Positions 37,247 through 46,991 of a stretch of 64,000 nt of DNA are shown piece by piece; positions within the stretch are counted from its first letter, which is position 1, and the number at the start of each line of letters is the position of its first letter. This DNA is from Aliivibrio sp. S4MY1. Lineage in GTDB: Bacteria > Pseudomonadota > Gammaproteobacteria > Enterobacterales > Vibrionaceae. The translations under genes and the position numbers were made by a program. The notes below the pieces were generated by a model, which was not told the DNA's origin, ran no database searches, and worked only from the letters and a program-made list of their open reading frames with translations. The stretch is from contig NZ_JARACP010000001.1 in assembly GCF_028765545.1 (NCBI RefSeq), positions 186,001-250,000 on the forward strand, in the 5' to 3' direction.

Positions 37247-37858
37247 TTAAGAATCCAAGTAGAGTAGAGTTGCCGCTACTCGTGATTTCACATTCAACTT
37301 TTTCAATAAACTTTTCATGTGTACCTTTACGGTAGCCTCAGAAATAAACAGTTTATCGGCCACTTGCTTATTACGCATACCTTTGGCGACATTTTGTAAG
37401 ATCTCAAGTTCACGAGCGGTTAAACTTTCCAGTTTATCATCACCGTTAGTTTCTTGTTCTAAGCACGCTCTTACTTGCTCAGAATAAGCCTTTCCACCTT
37501 TCATTGCCTCTTTTAATAAAGCGATTAATTCATCTGGTTCACTGTCTTTTAATAGGTAACCGTCGGCACCGGCCTTCACTAAAGTTTTAATGTCTTGTTT
37601 ATTATCAGATACCGTTAAGATAACAATAGGGCAAGTTACGCCTTCGTTACGTAGAGCATGGAGGGTGTCTAAACCAGACATCCCTTTCATGTTGAGATCT
37701 AATAACACTAAGTCAGGCTCATCTTTAGAGATTAGTGCAACTGCATCTGTACCGTTACTGGCTTCACCTGTGAGTGTAAATTCTTCTTCAAAAGAGAGTA
37801 GTTGACCAATACCACGACGCATTAACGGATGATCATCAACGATAACAACATTCCACAT
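37247..37858 (-). CDS. narP: Nitrate/nitrite response regulator NarP
   Basis: 203 residues. Receiver domain (1-120) with Asp8/Asp9, the phosphorylated Asp54 in LVLLDLNM, and Lys104. A LuxR-type HTH domain follows at about 140-200 (LTARELEILQNVAKGMRNKQVADKLFISEATVKVHMK). Together with narQ upstream and the divergent nap genes this is best called NarP rather than NarL. It would activate napF under nitrate without oxygen. Confidence 0.93.
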   Translation of the reverse strand: MWNVVIVDDHPLMRRGIGQLLSFEEEFTLTGEASNGTDAVALISKDEPDLVLLDLNMKGMSGLDTLHALRNEGVTCPIVILTVSDNKQDIKTLVKAGADGYLLKDSEPDELIALLKEAMKGGKAYSEQVRACLEQETNGDDKLESLTARELEILQNVAKGMRNKQVADKLFISEATVKVHMKSLLKKLNVKSRVAATLLYLDS

Positions 37859-37876
37859 AGTTTGTACCTCTATTAT

Positions 37877-39568
37877 TTATTGGTTAAGTGGAAACGTTAC
37901 GTTCACTGTACAACCGTGTTCTAGTTCGGAGTTTATGGATAGGTGGCCACGAACGCAATGTGCTCGTTCTTGCATTATCCTTAATCCATAATGATTAATT
38001 TTTTCTTCTGCAGGATTAAATCCTACGCCGTCGTCTTCAATGTTAATATAGCCTTGCTCACCTTCTTGAAAACAAGTAATGATAATATTATCAGCTTTTG
38101 AGTGTTTGATGGCATTTAATGTTGCTTCTCTAATTAATTGCAATAAATGAACGTGCTGTTGTGCATTTATGGGCAAAGAAGGTAGCTCATTATTCAAATG
38201 AATTCGTATCTTTGTTTGTGAAGCTAATGTGGTGGTAATTTCTTTTAATGCCTCACCAAAGTGCGCTTTATTAATGGTTAGTCTAAAGGTATTAAGTAAT
38301 TCTCTTAATTGAGTATAGGCACTTTTAAGACCCTCATCTAATTCAGTCAGTGTTGTATTGGTACTTTGGCAATTACACTTGGCCAATTGTCGCTTTAATA
38401 ATGTAGTTTGTATTTTTAAGTATGAGAGTGATTGAGCAAGTGAATCATGTAACTCTCTAGCAATCGCCGATCGTTCTTCTAAGAGAATTAATTGGTGAGT
38501 TTGTTTTTGAGCTTGATTATAAAATACGCCACGCGCAAGAATATTCGCAATGTTTATGATTAATTTTTGATCTGGGCAAGGTAAAGTAAATTGCCACATT
38601 AAATAGCCGAGTTGTTCTCCATCAATACTGAGTTCTTGTAAACTCCAAGGTGAGTTATTTGACTCACCACTGGTTATCTCCCAATCCCCACCGGATTCTT
38701 CTTCTACAATTAACCTTGCACTTATGATGCCTTCAATATTTACAAAAGTATCTAGGATATTTTTAAACGCTTGTTCATCTAATTGAGACGCAGAAAGCTG
38801 TTGAGAGCATTGATAGAGAGTGGTGAGCGAGCGGTTCGCTTGGCTTAACTTCTTCGTTTTATCTTCAACTCGGTTTTCAAGTTCTCTGTAACTGAGATCA
38901 ATTTGTTTTGCCATATGGTTAAACGAATCGCTTAATTGTCCTAATTCGTTATCACTTTTTAGATCTACTTGAACTGAATAGTTTCCTTTCGTCATGGCTT
39001 TACTTGCTGCAACAAGATGATGCAGTGGGCTTACAATTCTGCGTTGAGTAAAAAAGATAATGAAAATACTCAAAGAGACAATTAAAGATAAACCTAAACC
39101 GCCAATAAGAGAAAGTAGTTGTAATTTACGTTCTGAGAATTCTTGCAGTCGAAAAACAAAATGGTCAATTTGATCAACAAAAATGGAGACTTTATTTAAG
39201 TAGATCTGTTTGTTGTCACTGAGTAGTGAGGGTTGTAAAGATTGCCACTGCAAGAGAATATCTTGATAAGAAAGCTCAATATCGTCTGGTACAAACCATT
39301 GCTCTAACGCTTTAAAAGAGGGCGATTTTATAGATTGAGAGAGCTTACTGAGGTGTTCTACAAGCTCTGGAGAATTGGTTTCAATATCATAGGCCAAACG
39401 ATAACTTTGCATACGCAACGAGCCTGCAATATTAACGGCTTCGGCATCTTTTAAGCTAGAAGATAAGGTGACTAATGCCAAGCTAGTTGTCACTACTGAG
39501 ATTAATACAATCAGTAACATTACTTGTGCAATGGTTTTTGTTAAAATTGAGGTTTTAGTGTGTTTCAT
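37877..39568 (-). CDS. narQ: Nitrate/nitrite sensor histidine kinase NarQ
   Basis: 563 residues from ATG 39568 (a TTG 12 codons upstream is less likely). Two transmembrane helices (about 14-36 and 150-175) flank a periplasmic sensor domain. It contains the P-box NIAGSLRMQSYRLAYDIE, which binds nitrate in NarX/NarQ. A HAMP domain follows (about 175-230), then a linker, a HisKA_3 domain with the phosphorylated His in AIARELHDSLAQSLSYLK near 370, and the ATPase domain (EDDGVGFNP near 520). It sits 18 bp before narP. Confidence 0.93.
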   Translation of the reverse strand: MKHTKTSILTKTIAQVMLLIVLISVVTTSLALVTLSSSLKDAEAVNIAGSLRMQSYRLAYDIETNSPELVEHLSKLSQSIKSPSFKALEQWFVPDDIELSYQDILLQWQSLQPSLLSDNKQIYLNKVSIFVDQIDHFVFRLQEFSERKLQLLSLIGGLGLSLIVSLSIFIIFFTQRRIVSPLHHLVAASKAMTKGNYSVQVDLKSDNELGQLSDSFNHMAKQIDLSYRELENRVEDKTKKLSQANRSLTTLYQCSQQLSASQLDEQAFKNILDTFVNIEGIISARLIVEEESGGDWEITSGESNNSPWSLQELSIDGEQLGYLMWQFTLPCPDQKLIINIANILARGVFYNQAQKQTHQLILLEERSAIARELHDSLAQSLSYLKIQTTLLKRQLAKCNCQSTNTTLTELDEGLKSAYTQLRELLNTFRLTINKAHFGEALKEITTTLASQTKIRIHLNNELPSLPINAQQHVHLLQLIREATLNAIKHSKADNIIITCFQEGEQGYINIEDDGVGFNPAEEKINHYGLRIMQERAHCVRGHLSINSELEHGCTVNVTFPLNQ

Positions 39569-39641
39569 CTTTGTTAATTGTGGCCTATGATTAGTTAAAG
39601 GCAAATGAGCTCTATTTTGTTGTTTTTATTTATTTTAAAAA

Positions 39642-39655
39642 TTGATCTAGAACAA
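39642..39655 (+). promoter_or_regulatory. Candidate FNR site upstream of napF
   Basis: TTGATCTAGAACAA matches the FNR consensus TTGATnnnnATCAA at nine of ten positions. It lies in the narQ-napF divergent region, about 100 bp before the napF start, consistent with anaerobic activation. Confidence 0.6.
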
Positions 39656-39669
39656 GAATGCCCCTTGTT

Positions 39670-39685
39670 TAACCATTATGGGGTA
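39670..39685 (+). promoter_or_regulatory. Candidate NarP/NarL 7-2-7 site upstream of napF
   Basis: The reverse complement reads TACCCCA-TA-ATGGTTA, matching the heptamer pair TACYYMT nn AKRRGTA at six of seven positions in each half. Its centre is about 79 bp before the napF ATG. A T/A-rich -10 like TAAAAT at about 39706-39711 would place it near -40, as in the E. coli nap promoter. Confidence 0.6.
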
Positions 39686-39756
39686 TATCAATAAATATGA
39701 CAAAATTTAAAATTCACCATATAGAAATGTTAATGGAATTCTGGAGTTATGAATAG

Positions 39757-40275
39757 ATGAGTCAGGATAATATGATTGATCACTCTAAGCGAGGTATTTT
39801 TCGTCGCTTCTCCACAAAGAAAACAGAGAGTCCATTAACACAACAGCGCCTACCTTGGGTTAAGAATGAGGTTGATTTCGTATCTCAATGTACTCGTTGT
39901 GAAAAATGTATTACAGCTTGTGAAGAGCAAATAATTGTTAAAGGTGATGGTGGTTTTCCTATTGTGGATTTTACCAAGGGAGAATGCACTTTTTGTGAAG
40001 CTTGTGCAACTCAATGCCCAGAGCATTTATTTGATTTACGCATTACCCCTGCTTTCACTCATCAAATATCTATAAATAAAGAGTGTCTGGCAAAACAGTC
40101 GGTAGAGTGTCGTAGTTGTAGTGATATGTGTGAGACACAAGCCATTCGCTTTCAGCTGGTATTGGGTAGCGTAGCTCAGCCTCAAATTAATTTTGATGCT
40201 TGTAATGGATGTGGTGGTTGCGTAGCCGCTTGCCCTACTTCTGCTATTAGCATGACACTGGAAGAAACAAAATAA
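39757..40275 (+). CDS. napF: Ferredoxin-type protein NapF
   Basis: 172 residues. Three or four 4Fe-4S motifs: CTRCEKCITACEE near 46, CTFCEACATQCPE near 78 and CNGCGGCVAACPT near 149, plus a partial CRSCSDMCE near 118. The N-terminal RGIFRRFST segment is typical. NapF is a cytoplasmic iron-sulfur protein that interacts with NapA before export. The stop overlaps the napD ATG (TAATG). Confidence 0.94.
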   Translation: MSQDNMIDHSKRGIFRRFSTKKTESPLTQQRLPWVKNEVDFVSQCTRCEKCITACEEQIIVKGDGGFPIVDFTKGECTFCEACATQCPEHLFDLRITPAFTHQISINKECLAKQSVECRSCSDMCETQAIRFQLVLGSVAQPQINFDACNGCGGCVAACPTSAISMTLEETK

Positions 40276-40559
40276 TGTTAGAAAATTTACCTGAAAATGA
40301 AGTTCATATTTCAAGTTTAGTGGTTCATGTACGCCCTGAATTATTAGAAGTGACAAAAGAAAAAATATTAGCGTTACCGAATACGGAAATCCACGGTGAA
40401 AGTGAAGAGGGCAAGTTAATTGTTGTGCTTGAAACTGAAAATCAGGGATATATCACCGATTCAATCGATAAAATAAATGACTTCGAAGGAATACTAAATG
40501 TCGCTTTAGTTTTCCACCAAATCGAGCACTTTGATTCGCAATGTGAGGATGAATCATGA
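40275..40559 (+). CDS. napD: NapA signal-peptide chaperone NapD
   Basis: 94 residues. NapD binds the Tat signal peptide of NapA and holds back export until the molybdenum cofactor and cluster are inserted. [14 protein letters not shown] at the N-terminus and the ferredoxin-like beta-alpha-beta pattern fit the family. It overlaps napF by one base and napA by four bases (ATGA), so the three are translationally coupled. Confidence 0.93.
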   Translation: MLENLPENEVHISSLVVHVRPELLEVTKEKILALPNTEIHGESEEGKLIVVLETENQGYITDSIDKINDFEGILNVALVFHQIEHFDSQCEDES

Positions 40560-43045
40560 AAATGACAAGACGTGCGTTTGTTAAAGCAAACGCCGCAGCA
40601 TCAGCTGCAGCCGTAGCAGGAATTACTTTACCTGCATCGGCAACTAATTTAATCGTTAGTTCTGACCAAACAAAAATTAAATGGGATAAAGCGCCTTGTC
40701 GTTTTTGTGGTACTGGTTGTTCTGTACTTGTGGGTACTCAAAATGGTCGCGTTGTTGCGACTCAAGGCGATCCAGAAGCGCCAGTAAACAAAGGTCTTAA
40801 CTGTATCAAAGGCTACTTCCTATCTAAAATCATGTACGGCAAAGATCGTCTACAAACGCCAATGTTGCGTATGACAGATGGTCAATACGATAAGAACGGT
40901 GATTTTGCCCCTGTTTCTTGGGATGTCGCGTTTGATACGATGGCTGAGAAGTGGAAAGCCGCTCTGAAAAAACACGGTCCAACCGGTGTTGGTATGTTTG
41001 GTTCAGGTCAGTGGACAGTAATGGAAGGCTACGCAGCCGTTAAATTGATGAAAGCAGGCTTCCGTTCAAATAACATCGATCCAAATGCTCGTCACTGTAT
41101 GGCTTCAGCGGTAGGTGCGTTTATGCGTACATTCGGTATCGATGAACCAATGGGTTGTTATGATGACTTTGAACACGCAGACTCTTTTGTTCTGTGGGGC
41201 TCAAACATGGCAGAAATGCACCCAGTACTATGGACTCGTATTTCAGACCGTCGTTTAAGTAATCCGCACGTTAAAGTGAACGTATTATCTACTTACTACC
41301 ACCGTTCATTTGAGTTAGCGGATAAAGGGTACATTTTTGAACCTCAATCAGACCTTGCGATTGCTAACTTCATCGCTAACTACATCATTCAAAACGATGC
41401 AGTAAACTGGGACTTCGTAAATAAACACACGAACTTCAAGCAAGCAACAACAGACATTGGTTATGGTCTTCGTGATACTGATCCACTACAAATGAAAGCG
41501 GAAAACCCTAACTCTGGAGCGATGAGCTCGATCAGTTTTGAGGAATATAAAGCGTCAGTTGCACCATACACAGCAAAAAAAGCATCTGAAATGTCAGGTG
41601 TATCAGAAGACGATCTGATCACTCTCGCTAAGCAATACGCGGATCCAAATACAAAAGTAATGTCTTTATGGACAATGGGTATGAACCAACACACTCGTGG
41701 TGTTTGGATGAACAGCCTTGTTTATAACATTCATCTATTAACGGGTAAAATTTCAACGCCGGGTAACAGCCCATTCTCATTGACTGGCCAACCTTCAGCA
41801 TGTGGTACCGCTCGTGAAGTAGGTACATTCTCACATCGTCTACCTGCAGACATGGTTGTTGCTAATCCTAAGCACCGTGCAATTTCAGAAAAAATCTGGA
41901 AACTACCAGAAGGCACATTAAACGGCAAACCTGGTGCACACGCCGTTGTTCAAGACCGCATGCTTAAAGACGGCAAGATTAACGCTTATTGGGTAATGTG
42001 TAATAACAACATGCAAGCGGGTCCAAACATTAACACGGAACGTTTACCTGGTTACCGTAACCCAGAAAACTTTATTGTATGTTCTGACCCATACCCAACT
42101 GCAACAGCTCAAGCATCGGATCTTATTCTTCCAACAGCAATGTGGGTAGAAAAAGAAGGTGCTTACGGCAATGCAGAGCGTCGTACTCAAGCTTGGTATC
42201 AACAAGTACAAGCGAAAGGCGAAGCTAAATCTGATTTATGGCAAATCATGGAATTCTCAAAACGCTTCACAGTAGAAGAAGTGTGGGGCGAAGAGCTGCT
42301 TGCAAAAGCGCCTGAATTCCGTGGTAAAACTATGTATGACGTACTTTACAAAAATGGCAACGTTGATGCTTTCCCATTATCTGAAGCTCAAGAGCTAAAC
42401 GATGATGCAAAAGCTCAAGGTTTCTACGTTCAAAAAGGTCTGTTTGAAGAGTATGCCGCATTTGGTCGTGGCCACGGTCATGATTTAGCTCCATATGATA
42501 CCTACCATAATGTACGTGGTTTGCGTTGGCCTGTTGTTGATGGCAAAGAAACATTATGGCGCTTTAAAGAAGGTTCAGATCCATACGCTAAGAAAGGGTC
42601 GGATTGGGACTTCTACGGCAAGCCTGATGGTAAAGCGTTGATTATCTCTGCCCCATATGAAGCGCCACCAGAAATTCCTGATGATGAGTTTGATATGTGG
42701 TTATGTACGGGGCGTGTTCTTGAGCATTGGCATACCGGTACTATGACGCGTCGTGTTCCTGAGTTGTATAAAGCAGTTCCTGATGCGCTTTGTTATATTC
42801 ACCCTGCGGATGCGAAGAAACGTAACCTGCGCCGTGGTGATGAAGTGTTAATTTCTAACAAACGTGGAGAAGTACGTGTTCGTGTTGAAACTCGTGGTCG
42901 TAACCGTCCGCCTGAAGGATTAGTATTTGTTCCATTCTTTGATGCTCGCATCTTAATTAACAAATTGATTTTGGATGCAACGGATCCTCTGTCTAAGCAG
43001 ACAGATTATAAGAAGTGTCCAGTTAAGATCACTAAAATTGCTTAA
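40556..43045 (+). CDS. napA: Periplasmic nitrate reductase catalytic subunit
   Basis: 829 residues. Reduces nitrate to nitrite in the periplasm. A Tat signal peptide ([11 protein letters not shown], cleaved near residue 30) is followed by the 4Fe-4S ligands [13 protein letters not shown] near 48 and the fourth Cys in GLNCIKGYF near 83. The Mo-ligating Cys is in [11 protein letters not shown] near 181, and the MopterinC-terminal domain includes [14 protein letters not shown] near 725. The full length equals the family length. The gene starts within the end of napD. Confidence 0.97.
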   Translation: MKMTRRAFVKANAAASAAAVAGITLPASATNLIVSSDQTKIKWDKAPCRFCGTGCSVLVGTQNGRVVATQGDPEAPVNKGLNCIKGYFLSKIMYGKDRLQTPMLRMTDGQYDKNGDFAPVSWDVAFDTMAEKWKAALKKHGPTGVGMFGSGQWTVMEGYAAVKLMKAGFRSNNIDPNARHCMASAVGAFMRTFGIDEPMGCYDDFEHADSFVLWGSNMAEMHPVLWTRISDRRLSNPHVKVNVLSTYYHRSFELADKGYIFEPQSDLAIANFIANYIIQNDAVNWDFVNKHTNFKQATTDIGYGLRDTDPLQMKAENPNSGAMSSISFEEYKASVAPYTAKKASEMSGVSEDDLITLAKQYADPNTKVMSLWTMGMNQHTRGVWMNSLVYNIHLLTGKISTPGNSPFSLTGQPSACGTAREVGTFSHRLPADMVVANPKHRAISEKIWKLPEGTLNGKPGAHAVVQDRMLKDGKINAYWVMCNNNMQAGPNINTERLPGYRNPENFIVCSDPYPTATAQASDLILPTAMWVEKEGAYGNAERRTQAWYQQVQAKGEAKSDLWQIMEFSKRFTVEEVWGEELLAKAPEFRGKTMYDVLYKNGNVDAFPLSEAQELNDDAKAQGFYVQKGLFEEYAAFGRGHGHDLAPYDTYHNVRGLRWPVVDGKETLWRFKEGSDPYAKKGSDWDFYGKPDGKALIISAPYEAPPEIPDDEFDMWLCTGRVLEHWHTGTMTRRVPELYKAVPDALCYIHPADAKKRNLRRGDEVLISNKRGEVRVRVETRGRNRPPEGLVFVPFFDARILINKLILDATDPLSKQTDYKKCPVKITKIA

Positions 43046-43056
43046 TTAATATATAG

Positions 43057-43088
43057 ATAGGTTATTGGCCAAGATGTGAGTAACCTAT
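43057..43088 (+). other. Intercistronic hairpin between napA and napB
   Basis: 8-bp stem ATAGGTTA / TAACCTAT with a 16-nt loop and no strong T tract. Probably a processing or stabilising hairpin allowing unequal napA and napB levels. Confidence 0.4.
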
Positions 43089-43122
43089 TTCAAAGAGTTT
43101 GCCTTAAGGCGGAGAAATTAGA

Positions 43123-43596
43123 ATGAAAAAATTCATTATAGCGCTTATGTCAGCAGGACTTTTGTTTGCTGGTGCAGTACAAGCAGAAACCGAACAATCT
43201 GCAGAATTGAATAATCCAGGAGGCATTGGTGGTGTTGAATCATTACGTGGTGCATCGGAATTAGAAACAACGCGTCCAGCGGATGATTTTAAACGTTTTC
43301 CACGTGATCACGCATTAGACAGTGATTACGTATACCAACCACCATTAGTACCTCATACTATTCGTAACTATGAAGTATCGTTAAATGCAAATAAGTGTTT
43401 ATCATGCCATAGTTGGAAAAACGCAAAAGAAATGGGAGCCACTAAGATCAGTGTAACTCATTACGTAAACCGTGAAGATGCTGTACTTTCAGATGTATCA
43501 CCTCGCCGTTACTTCTGTCTACAATGTCACGTACCTCAAGCTGATGCTAAACCATTAGTTGAGAATGAATTTGAACGTGTGGACTCATTGCGCTAG
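43123..43596 (+). CDS. napB: Diheme cytochrome c NapB, electron-transfer subunit
   Basis: 157 residues. Signal peptide cleaved near VQA-ETE (residue 21). Two heme motifs, CLSCHSW near 93 and CLQCHVP near 126, with axial His residues in HTIRNY and HYVNRE. NapB passes electrons from NapC to NapA in the periplasm. GGCGGAGAA upstream supports the start. Confidence 0.96.
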   Translation: MKKFIIALMSAGLLFAGAVQAETEQSAELNNPGGIGGVESLRGASELETTRPADDFKRFPRDHALDSDYVYQPPLVPHTIRNYEVSLNANKCLSCHSWKNAKEMGATKISVTHYVNREDAVLSDVSPRRYFCLQCHVPQADAKPLVENEFERVDSLR

Positions 43597-43628
43597 TTAA
43601 TAGCCAATACCGTTAAGAGAGGCTATAC

Positions 43629-44204
43629 ATGAAATTTTTAAAAGCATTTTGGAAGCGTTTTTCATCACCAAGTAAAGCAGCGGTAGGTGTTGTCCTATTT
43701 ATGGGCTTTATAGGTGGTTTGCTTTTCTGGGGCGCATTTAACACGGGTATGGAAGCAACCAACACAGAAGAATTCTGTTCTGGTTGTCATGCTCCAATCG
43801 TTAAGGAAATCCAAGAAACGATTCACTACTCTAACCGTTCGGGCGTACGTGCTATCTGTTCAGATTGTCACGTACCTCATAACTGGACTGATAAAATTGT
43901 ACGTAAAGTTCAAGCGTCAAAAGAGCTGTTTGCGCATTATGTCACTAAAACAATTGATACTGAAGAGAAGTTCAAAGAGCGTCGTGGTCATTTAGCTGAG
44001 CGAGAATGGCATCGAATGAAAGAGAATAATTCTCAAGAATGTCGTAATTGCCATGAATTCGACTTTATGGATTTCTCAGAGCAAGGTCCACGTAGTGCGA
44101 AACAACATTCAACGGCATTAGCATCGGGTGATAAAACCTGTGTAGATTGCCATAAAGGCATTGCACATAAGCTGCCTGATATGTCTGGAATTGAAGGTTG
44201 GTAA
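43629..44204 (+). CDS. napC: Tetraheme cytochrome c NapC, quinol dehydrogenase
   Basis: 191 residues. One N-terminal transmembrane helix (about 17-38) anchors a periplasmic NapC/NirT domain with four heme motifs: CSGCHA, CSDCHV, CRNCHE and CVDCHK. It oxidises menaquinol and reduces NapB. No napG or napH is present, so NapC is the quinol route here. The next small gene begins 9 bp downstream. Confidence 0.96.
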   Translation: MKFLKAFWKRFSSPSKAAVGVVLFMGFIGGLLFWGAFNTGMEATNTEEFCSGCHAPIVKEIQETIHYSNRSGVRAICSDCHVPHNWTDKIVRKVQASKELFAHYVTKTIDTEEKFKERRGHLAEREWHRMKENNSQECRNCHEFDFMDFSEQGPRSAKQHSTALASGDKTCVDCHKGIAHKLPDMSGIEGW

Positions 44205-44213
44205 GGAGATAGC

Positions 44214-44345
44214 ATGAGTACATTAGAGTCTGTTATTTGGCATACGTTGGGTTACATCGCAATGCCGAGCATTATTCTTGGTGGTTTTGCTGCGGTTGCA
44301 GTGCTATCAATTTGGATATTGTCATTAAAAGCAGATAAAGAATAA
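44214..44345 (+). CDS. 43-residue single-helix membrane protein of the nap operon
   Basis: ATG at 44214 with AAGGAGA at ideal spacing; stop TAA 44343-44345. The product begins MSTLESVIWHTLGYIAMPS and has one hydrophobic helix (about 15-37) and a short KADKE tail. It resembles the short gammaproteobacterial family that I recall as TIGR02808, found after nap genes. Its role is unknown; it could stabilise NapC or the membrane complex (inference). It lies immediately before the operon terminator. Confidence 0.75.
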   Translation: MSTLESVIWHTLGYIAMPSIILGGFAAVAVLSIWILSLKADKE

Positions 44346-44373
44346 ATAATTTAGCTTAATCTAAGTAGATAAC

Positions 44374-44410
44374 AAAAAGAGATGGGTATTTATAACTCAT
44401 CTCTTTTTTT
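44374..44410 (+). terminator. Terminator of the nap operon
   Basis: Stem AAAAGAGATGGG / CTCATCTCTTTT with one G-T pair and a run of T residues after it. A-rich left side may also serve the convergent DUF2956 gene. Confidence 0.82.
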
Positions 44411-44491
44411 GTATCTGCTTGTTTGCAGTGGTCAAGTTAAAATCGACTTTTCCTACGCAATTATCTGAACAAGTACTGATTCAGAATGGTA

Positions 44492-44845
44492 TTAGATACC
44501 TAAAAAAGTGTAGTAAATAAAGGCAGCCCAGCTTACCGCAAGTAAAATCCATGGCAAGTTTTTGCTTGATTCTTTATTAATGTGATCTTGTTGAGCTTGT
44601 TTACCTTCTACATCAGAGTGATTGTGTTTACTCTGCTTTTGACGCTGCGTCTTTTTCTTCAGCTTATCTGCTTCTCGTGATTTTTCTTTTTGCTGTTTCT
44701 TGTAAAGCGCAATACCTTTTTCTATACCTTGCGCAATCAATTTAGTTTGTTCTTTTGTTTGTGCTGGTTTTTGTGTAGCTTTAGCAATTGCCATTGCTTC
44801 TTGTTGAGATTCTATTGATATCTGTGCTTTATTGTTATTTTTCAT
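44492..44845 (-). CDS. DUF2956-family protein with C-terminal membrane anchor
   Basis: 117 residues. Residues 1-90 are rich in Lys, Gln and Glu and likely form a helix or coiled coil (ESQQEAMAIAKATQKPAQTKEQTKLIAQGIEKGIALYKKQQKEK). One C-terminal transmembrane helix (about 97-116) ends the protein. The pattern matches DUF2956 of Vibrio. Function is unknown. Confidence 0.8.
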   Translation of the reverse strand: MKNNNKAQISIESQQEAMAIAKATQKPAQTKEQTKLIAQGIEKGIALYKKQQKEKSREADKLKKKTQRQKQSKHNHSDVEGKQAQQDHINKESSKNLPWILLAVSWAAFIYYTFLGI

Positions 44846-45070
44846 ACGGGCATTCTTAATTCTTCATATTTGATTTTATCTTTATACATCGTTGAAATGT
44901 AAACGATACAAAGTGTGACGGCAATATAGATTTTGAATTTAAAGGTGTATCTAGCTCAAAGTTTTTATTTTATTCAATCGTTATTTTTAATCATTTCAGT
45001 AGTCTGGACAAGTCTACTGAGAAGATTGTTAGTTAATTCTTTCGTCTGTTTAATGTTCAAAGGTAGATAA

Positions 45071-45520
45071 ATGCTGTACTCGTTTGATGCATACGACCAA
45101 CATGGATGGTTAAAACCACCTATTTGGTTATGGTTTGGTTGGGCTATTTTAATTCGCTCCGTTGTCGTTTTTGTTATGGCCGGCGCTAGTCGTGAGCAAG
45201 GTACTGATTTATTGGCCCTGTTTTACCCAAGTCATGCGCATTTATATACTAGTTTGTGTTTGAGCTTACCCATTGTATTTTATATGTGGTTAAGTAGTTT
45301 TAAAAAGCCCACACGCCCTTTTATGCTGACTCTTTGGAAGCAAGGACGGTGGCTAACCATTATGATGGTTTTGATCGATCTCATGATGTTAATTCAATCG
45401 GTTATTGTTAATCGAGGAGAGTTTCAGCCAGGAAGTGCAATGATTATCTTACTTCTTAGTTGGTTTCTTATATTTTTATGTCGCAGTAAACGAGTGAAAA
45501 TATGCTTTAGTCTGACTTAA
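45071..45520 (+). CDS. DUF2919 membrane protein, YfeZ-like
   Basis: 149 residues with four hydrophobic segments (about 18-38, 58-78, 97-117, 122-142). The N-terminal SFDAYDQHGWLKPPIWLW is the family signature. The E. coli homologue yfeZ lies near yfeX, as here (yfeX-like gene at 46012). Function is unknown. GGTAG precedes the ATG. Confidence 0.83.
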   Translation: MLYSFDAYDQHGWLKPPIWLWFGWAILIRSVVVFVMAGASREQGTDLLALFYPSHAHLYTSLCLSLPIVFYMWLSSFKKPTRPFMLTLWKQGRWLTIMMVLIDLMMLIQSVIVNRGEFQPGSAMIILLLSWFLIFLCRSKRVKICFSLT

Positions 45521-45536
45521 TGAGAGGGGGCAGACA

Positions 45537-45929
45537 ATGGATTTATCAACAGGTGCATTATTATTTAGTGCGTTATTAAGCCCGCTAGCAATGGCGGATT
45601 GGCAGTTAGATTTAGGATTAGAGATTAATCGTCCTAACTTGCAACACATTACTAATTCATCAGCGTCGTTAGTGCTGGGTGAAGAAACATTAGTGTTTAA
45701 TTCATTCGATAAGAAATCTCAGGTACAAGCTTGGGCGGAGTTAAAAAACATTGATGCTGAGAATGTTGAAATTGCTTTTCGAGTAACAGAGGAGGAAGGG
45801 GAAGGTAAAGTAAGAACATTATGTGCGCCAACCATTATCACCAAGTTGAATAATTTAGAATCTTACATGGTGTCTGATTCATCAGCGAATGAAACCGTAA
45901 AGCTTTCAGTGGAAGTTATTTCTTCATAA
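45537..45929 (+). CDS. Exported hypothetical protein
   Basis: 130 residues that I do not recognise. A hydrophobic N-terminus (LSTGALLFSALLSPLAMA) with cleavage near AMA-DW suggests export. The rest looks like a small beta-sandwich (LVLGEETLVFNSFDKKSQVQAWAELKNID) with one Cys near 102. GAGAGGGGG lies upstream and the gene starts 16 bp after the YfeZ-like gene, so it is probably co-transcribed with it. Confidence 0.6.
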   Translation: MDLSTGALLFSALLSPLAMADWQLDLGLEINRPNLQHITNSSASLVLGEETLVFNSFDKKSQVQAWAELKNIDAENVEIAFRVTEEEGEGKVRTLCAPTIITKLNNLESYMVSDSSANETVKLSVEVISS

Positions 45930-46011
45930 ACTCTTATCTTTTATCAAACAATCTTATGTTTTATTGCATATAATGAGCTCAGTTAATTCAAAATAGAAAG
46001 GAACTGAGTTC

Positions 46012-46917
46012 ATGTCTTACACTCCTCAAACGGCATTACTGCCAGAACCAGATCGATTTGCATTATACGTTACCTTAAATATCAAAAGTAACCCTCAGCT
46101 TGTTTTAGAGCAGCTACAGACACTTCCTGCATTAATTGTCGAATTAAATGAGAATCAGCCAGACGCTAACTTAAGCAGTGCAGTTTCTTTTGGTGCTGAT
46201 TTCTGGACTACATTGTCTGCACCTATGCCGCCAGAATTGGTAAACTTTAAGCAATTAGGTAAAGGTGACATCATTGCACCAGCGACGCATGGTGATGTGC
46301 TAATTCATATTCATTCAAATCGCCATGACTTACATTTTTATATCTTACGTAAGTTAATGAATGTGATTTCTGAACACGTTGAGATTAAAGAAGAAGTATC
46401 AGGTTACCGCTTTTTAGATTCGCGCGATATGACAGATTTCGTTGATGGAACAGAAAATCCTAAAAATGAAGCGCGCGCTGAAGTTGCATTGATTGCTGAT
46501 GGTGAATTTGCTGGCGGCAGTTACATGATGTGCCAACGCTTTGTTCACAAACTACCTGCGTGGAACCGTTTGTCCGTTTCAGCTCAAGAAAAAGTGATTG
46601 GTCGTACTAAACCTGATTCAATAGAGCTAGAAGACGTTCCAGCTGCTTCACACGTAGGCCGTGTTGATATTAAAGAAGATGGTAAAGGGGTTAAGATCCT
46701 ACGCCACAGCTTGCCGTATGGCTCGGTTTCTGGTGACCATGGTTTATTGTTTATTGCTTATTGTCACTCTGTACATAATTTCCAAGTGATGTTGGATAGC
46801 ATGTATGGCGAAGTCGATGGAAAAACTGATCAATTATTGCGTTTTACAGATGCGGTAACTGGTGGTTATTTCTTTGCTCCATCACAAGAAATGTTCACTG
46901 AGCTAAAAGTTAAATAA
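46012..46917 (+). CDS. yfeX: Dyp-type heme peroxidase, YfeX-like
   Basis: 301 residues, the family length. The Dyp signature DFVDGTENP near residue 143 carries the distal Asp, and the proximal heme His and Arg lie in RVDIKEDGKGVKILRHSLPYG near 220-240. YfeX-type enzymes act on porphyrinogens and other heme-related substrates in the cytoplasm. AAAGGAAC precedes the start. The YfeZ-like gene upstream matches E. coli. Confidence 0.93.
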   Translation: MSYTPQTALLPEPDRFALYVTLNIKSNPQLVLEQLQTLPALIVELNENQPDANLSSAVSFGADFWTTLSAPMPPELVNFKQLGKGDIIAPATHGDVLIHIHSNRHDLHFYILRKLMNVISEHVEIKEEVSGYRFLDSRDMTDFVDGTENPKNEARAEVALIADGEFAGGSYMMCQRFVHKLPAWNRLSVSAQEKVIGRTKPDSIELEDVPAASHVGRVDIKEDGKGVKILRHSLPYGSVSGDHGLLFIAYCHSVHNFQVMLDSMYGEVDGKTDQLLRFTDAVTGGYFFAPSQEMFTELKVK

Positions 46918-46991
46918 TTTTGTTCTAAAGTTTAAGTGGGTATCATTAGAAATAATGGTATCTGCTTGATTATTTATATTAGAGCAGATAC

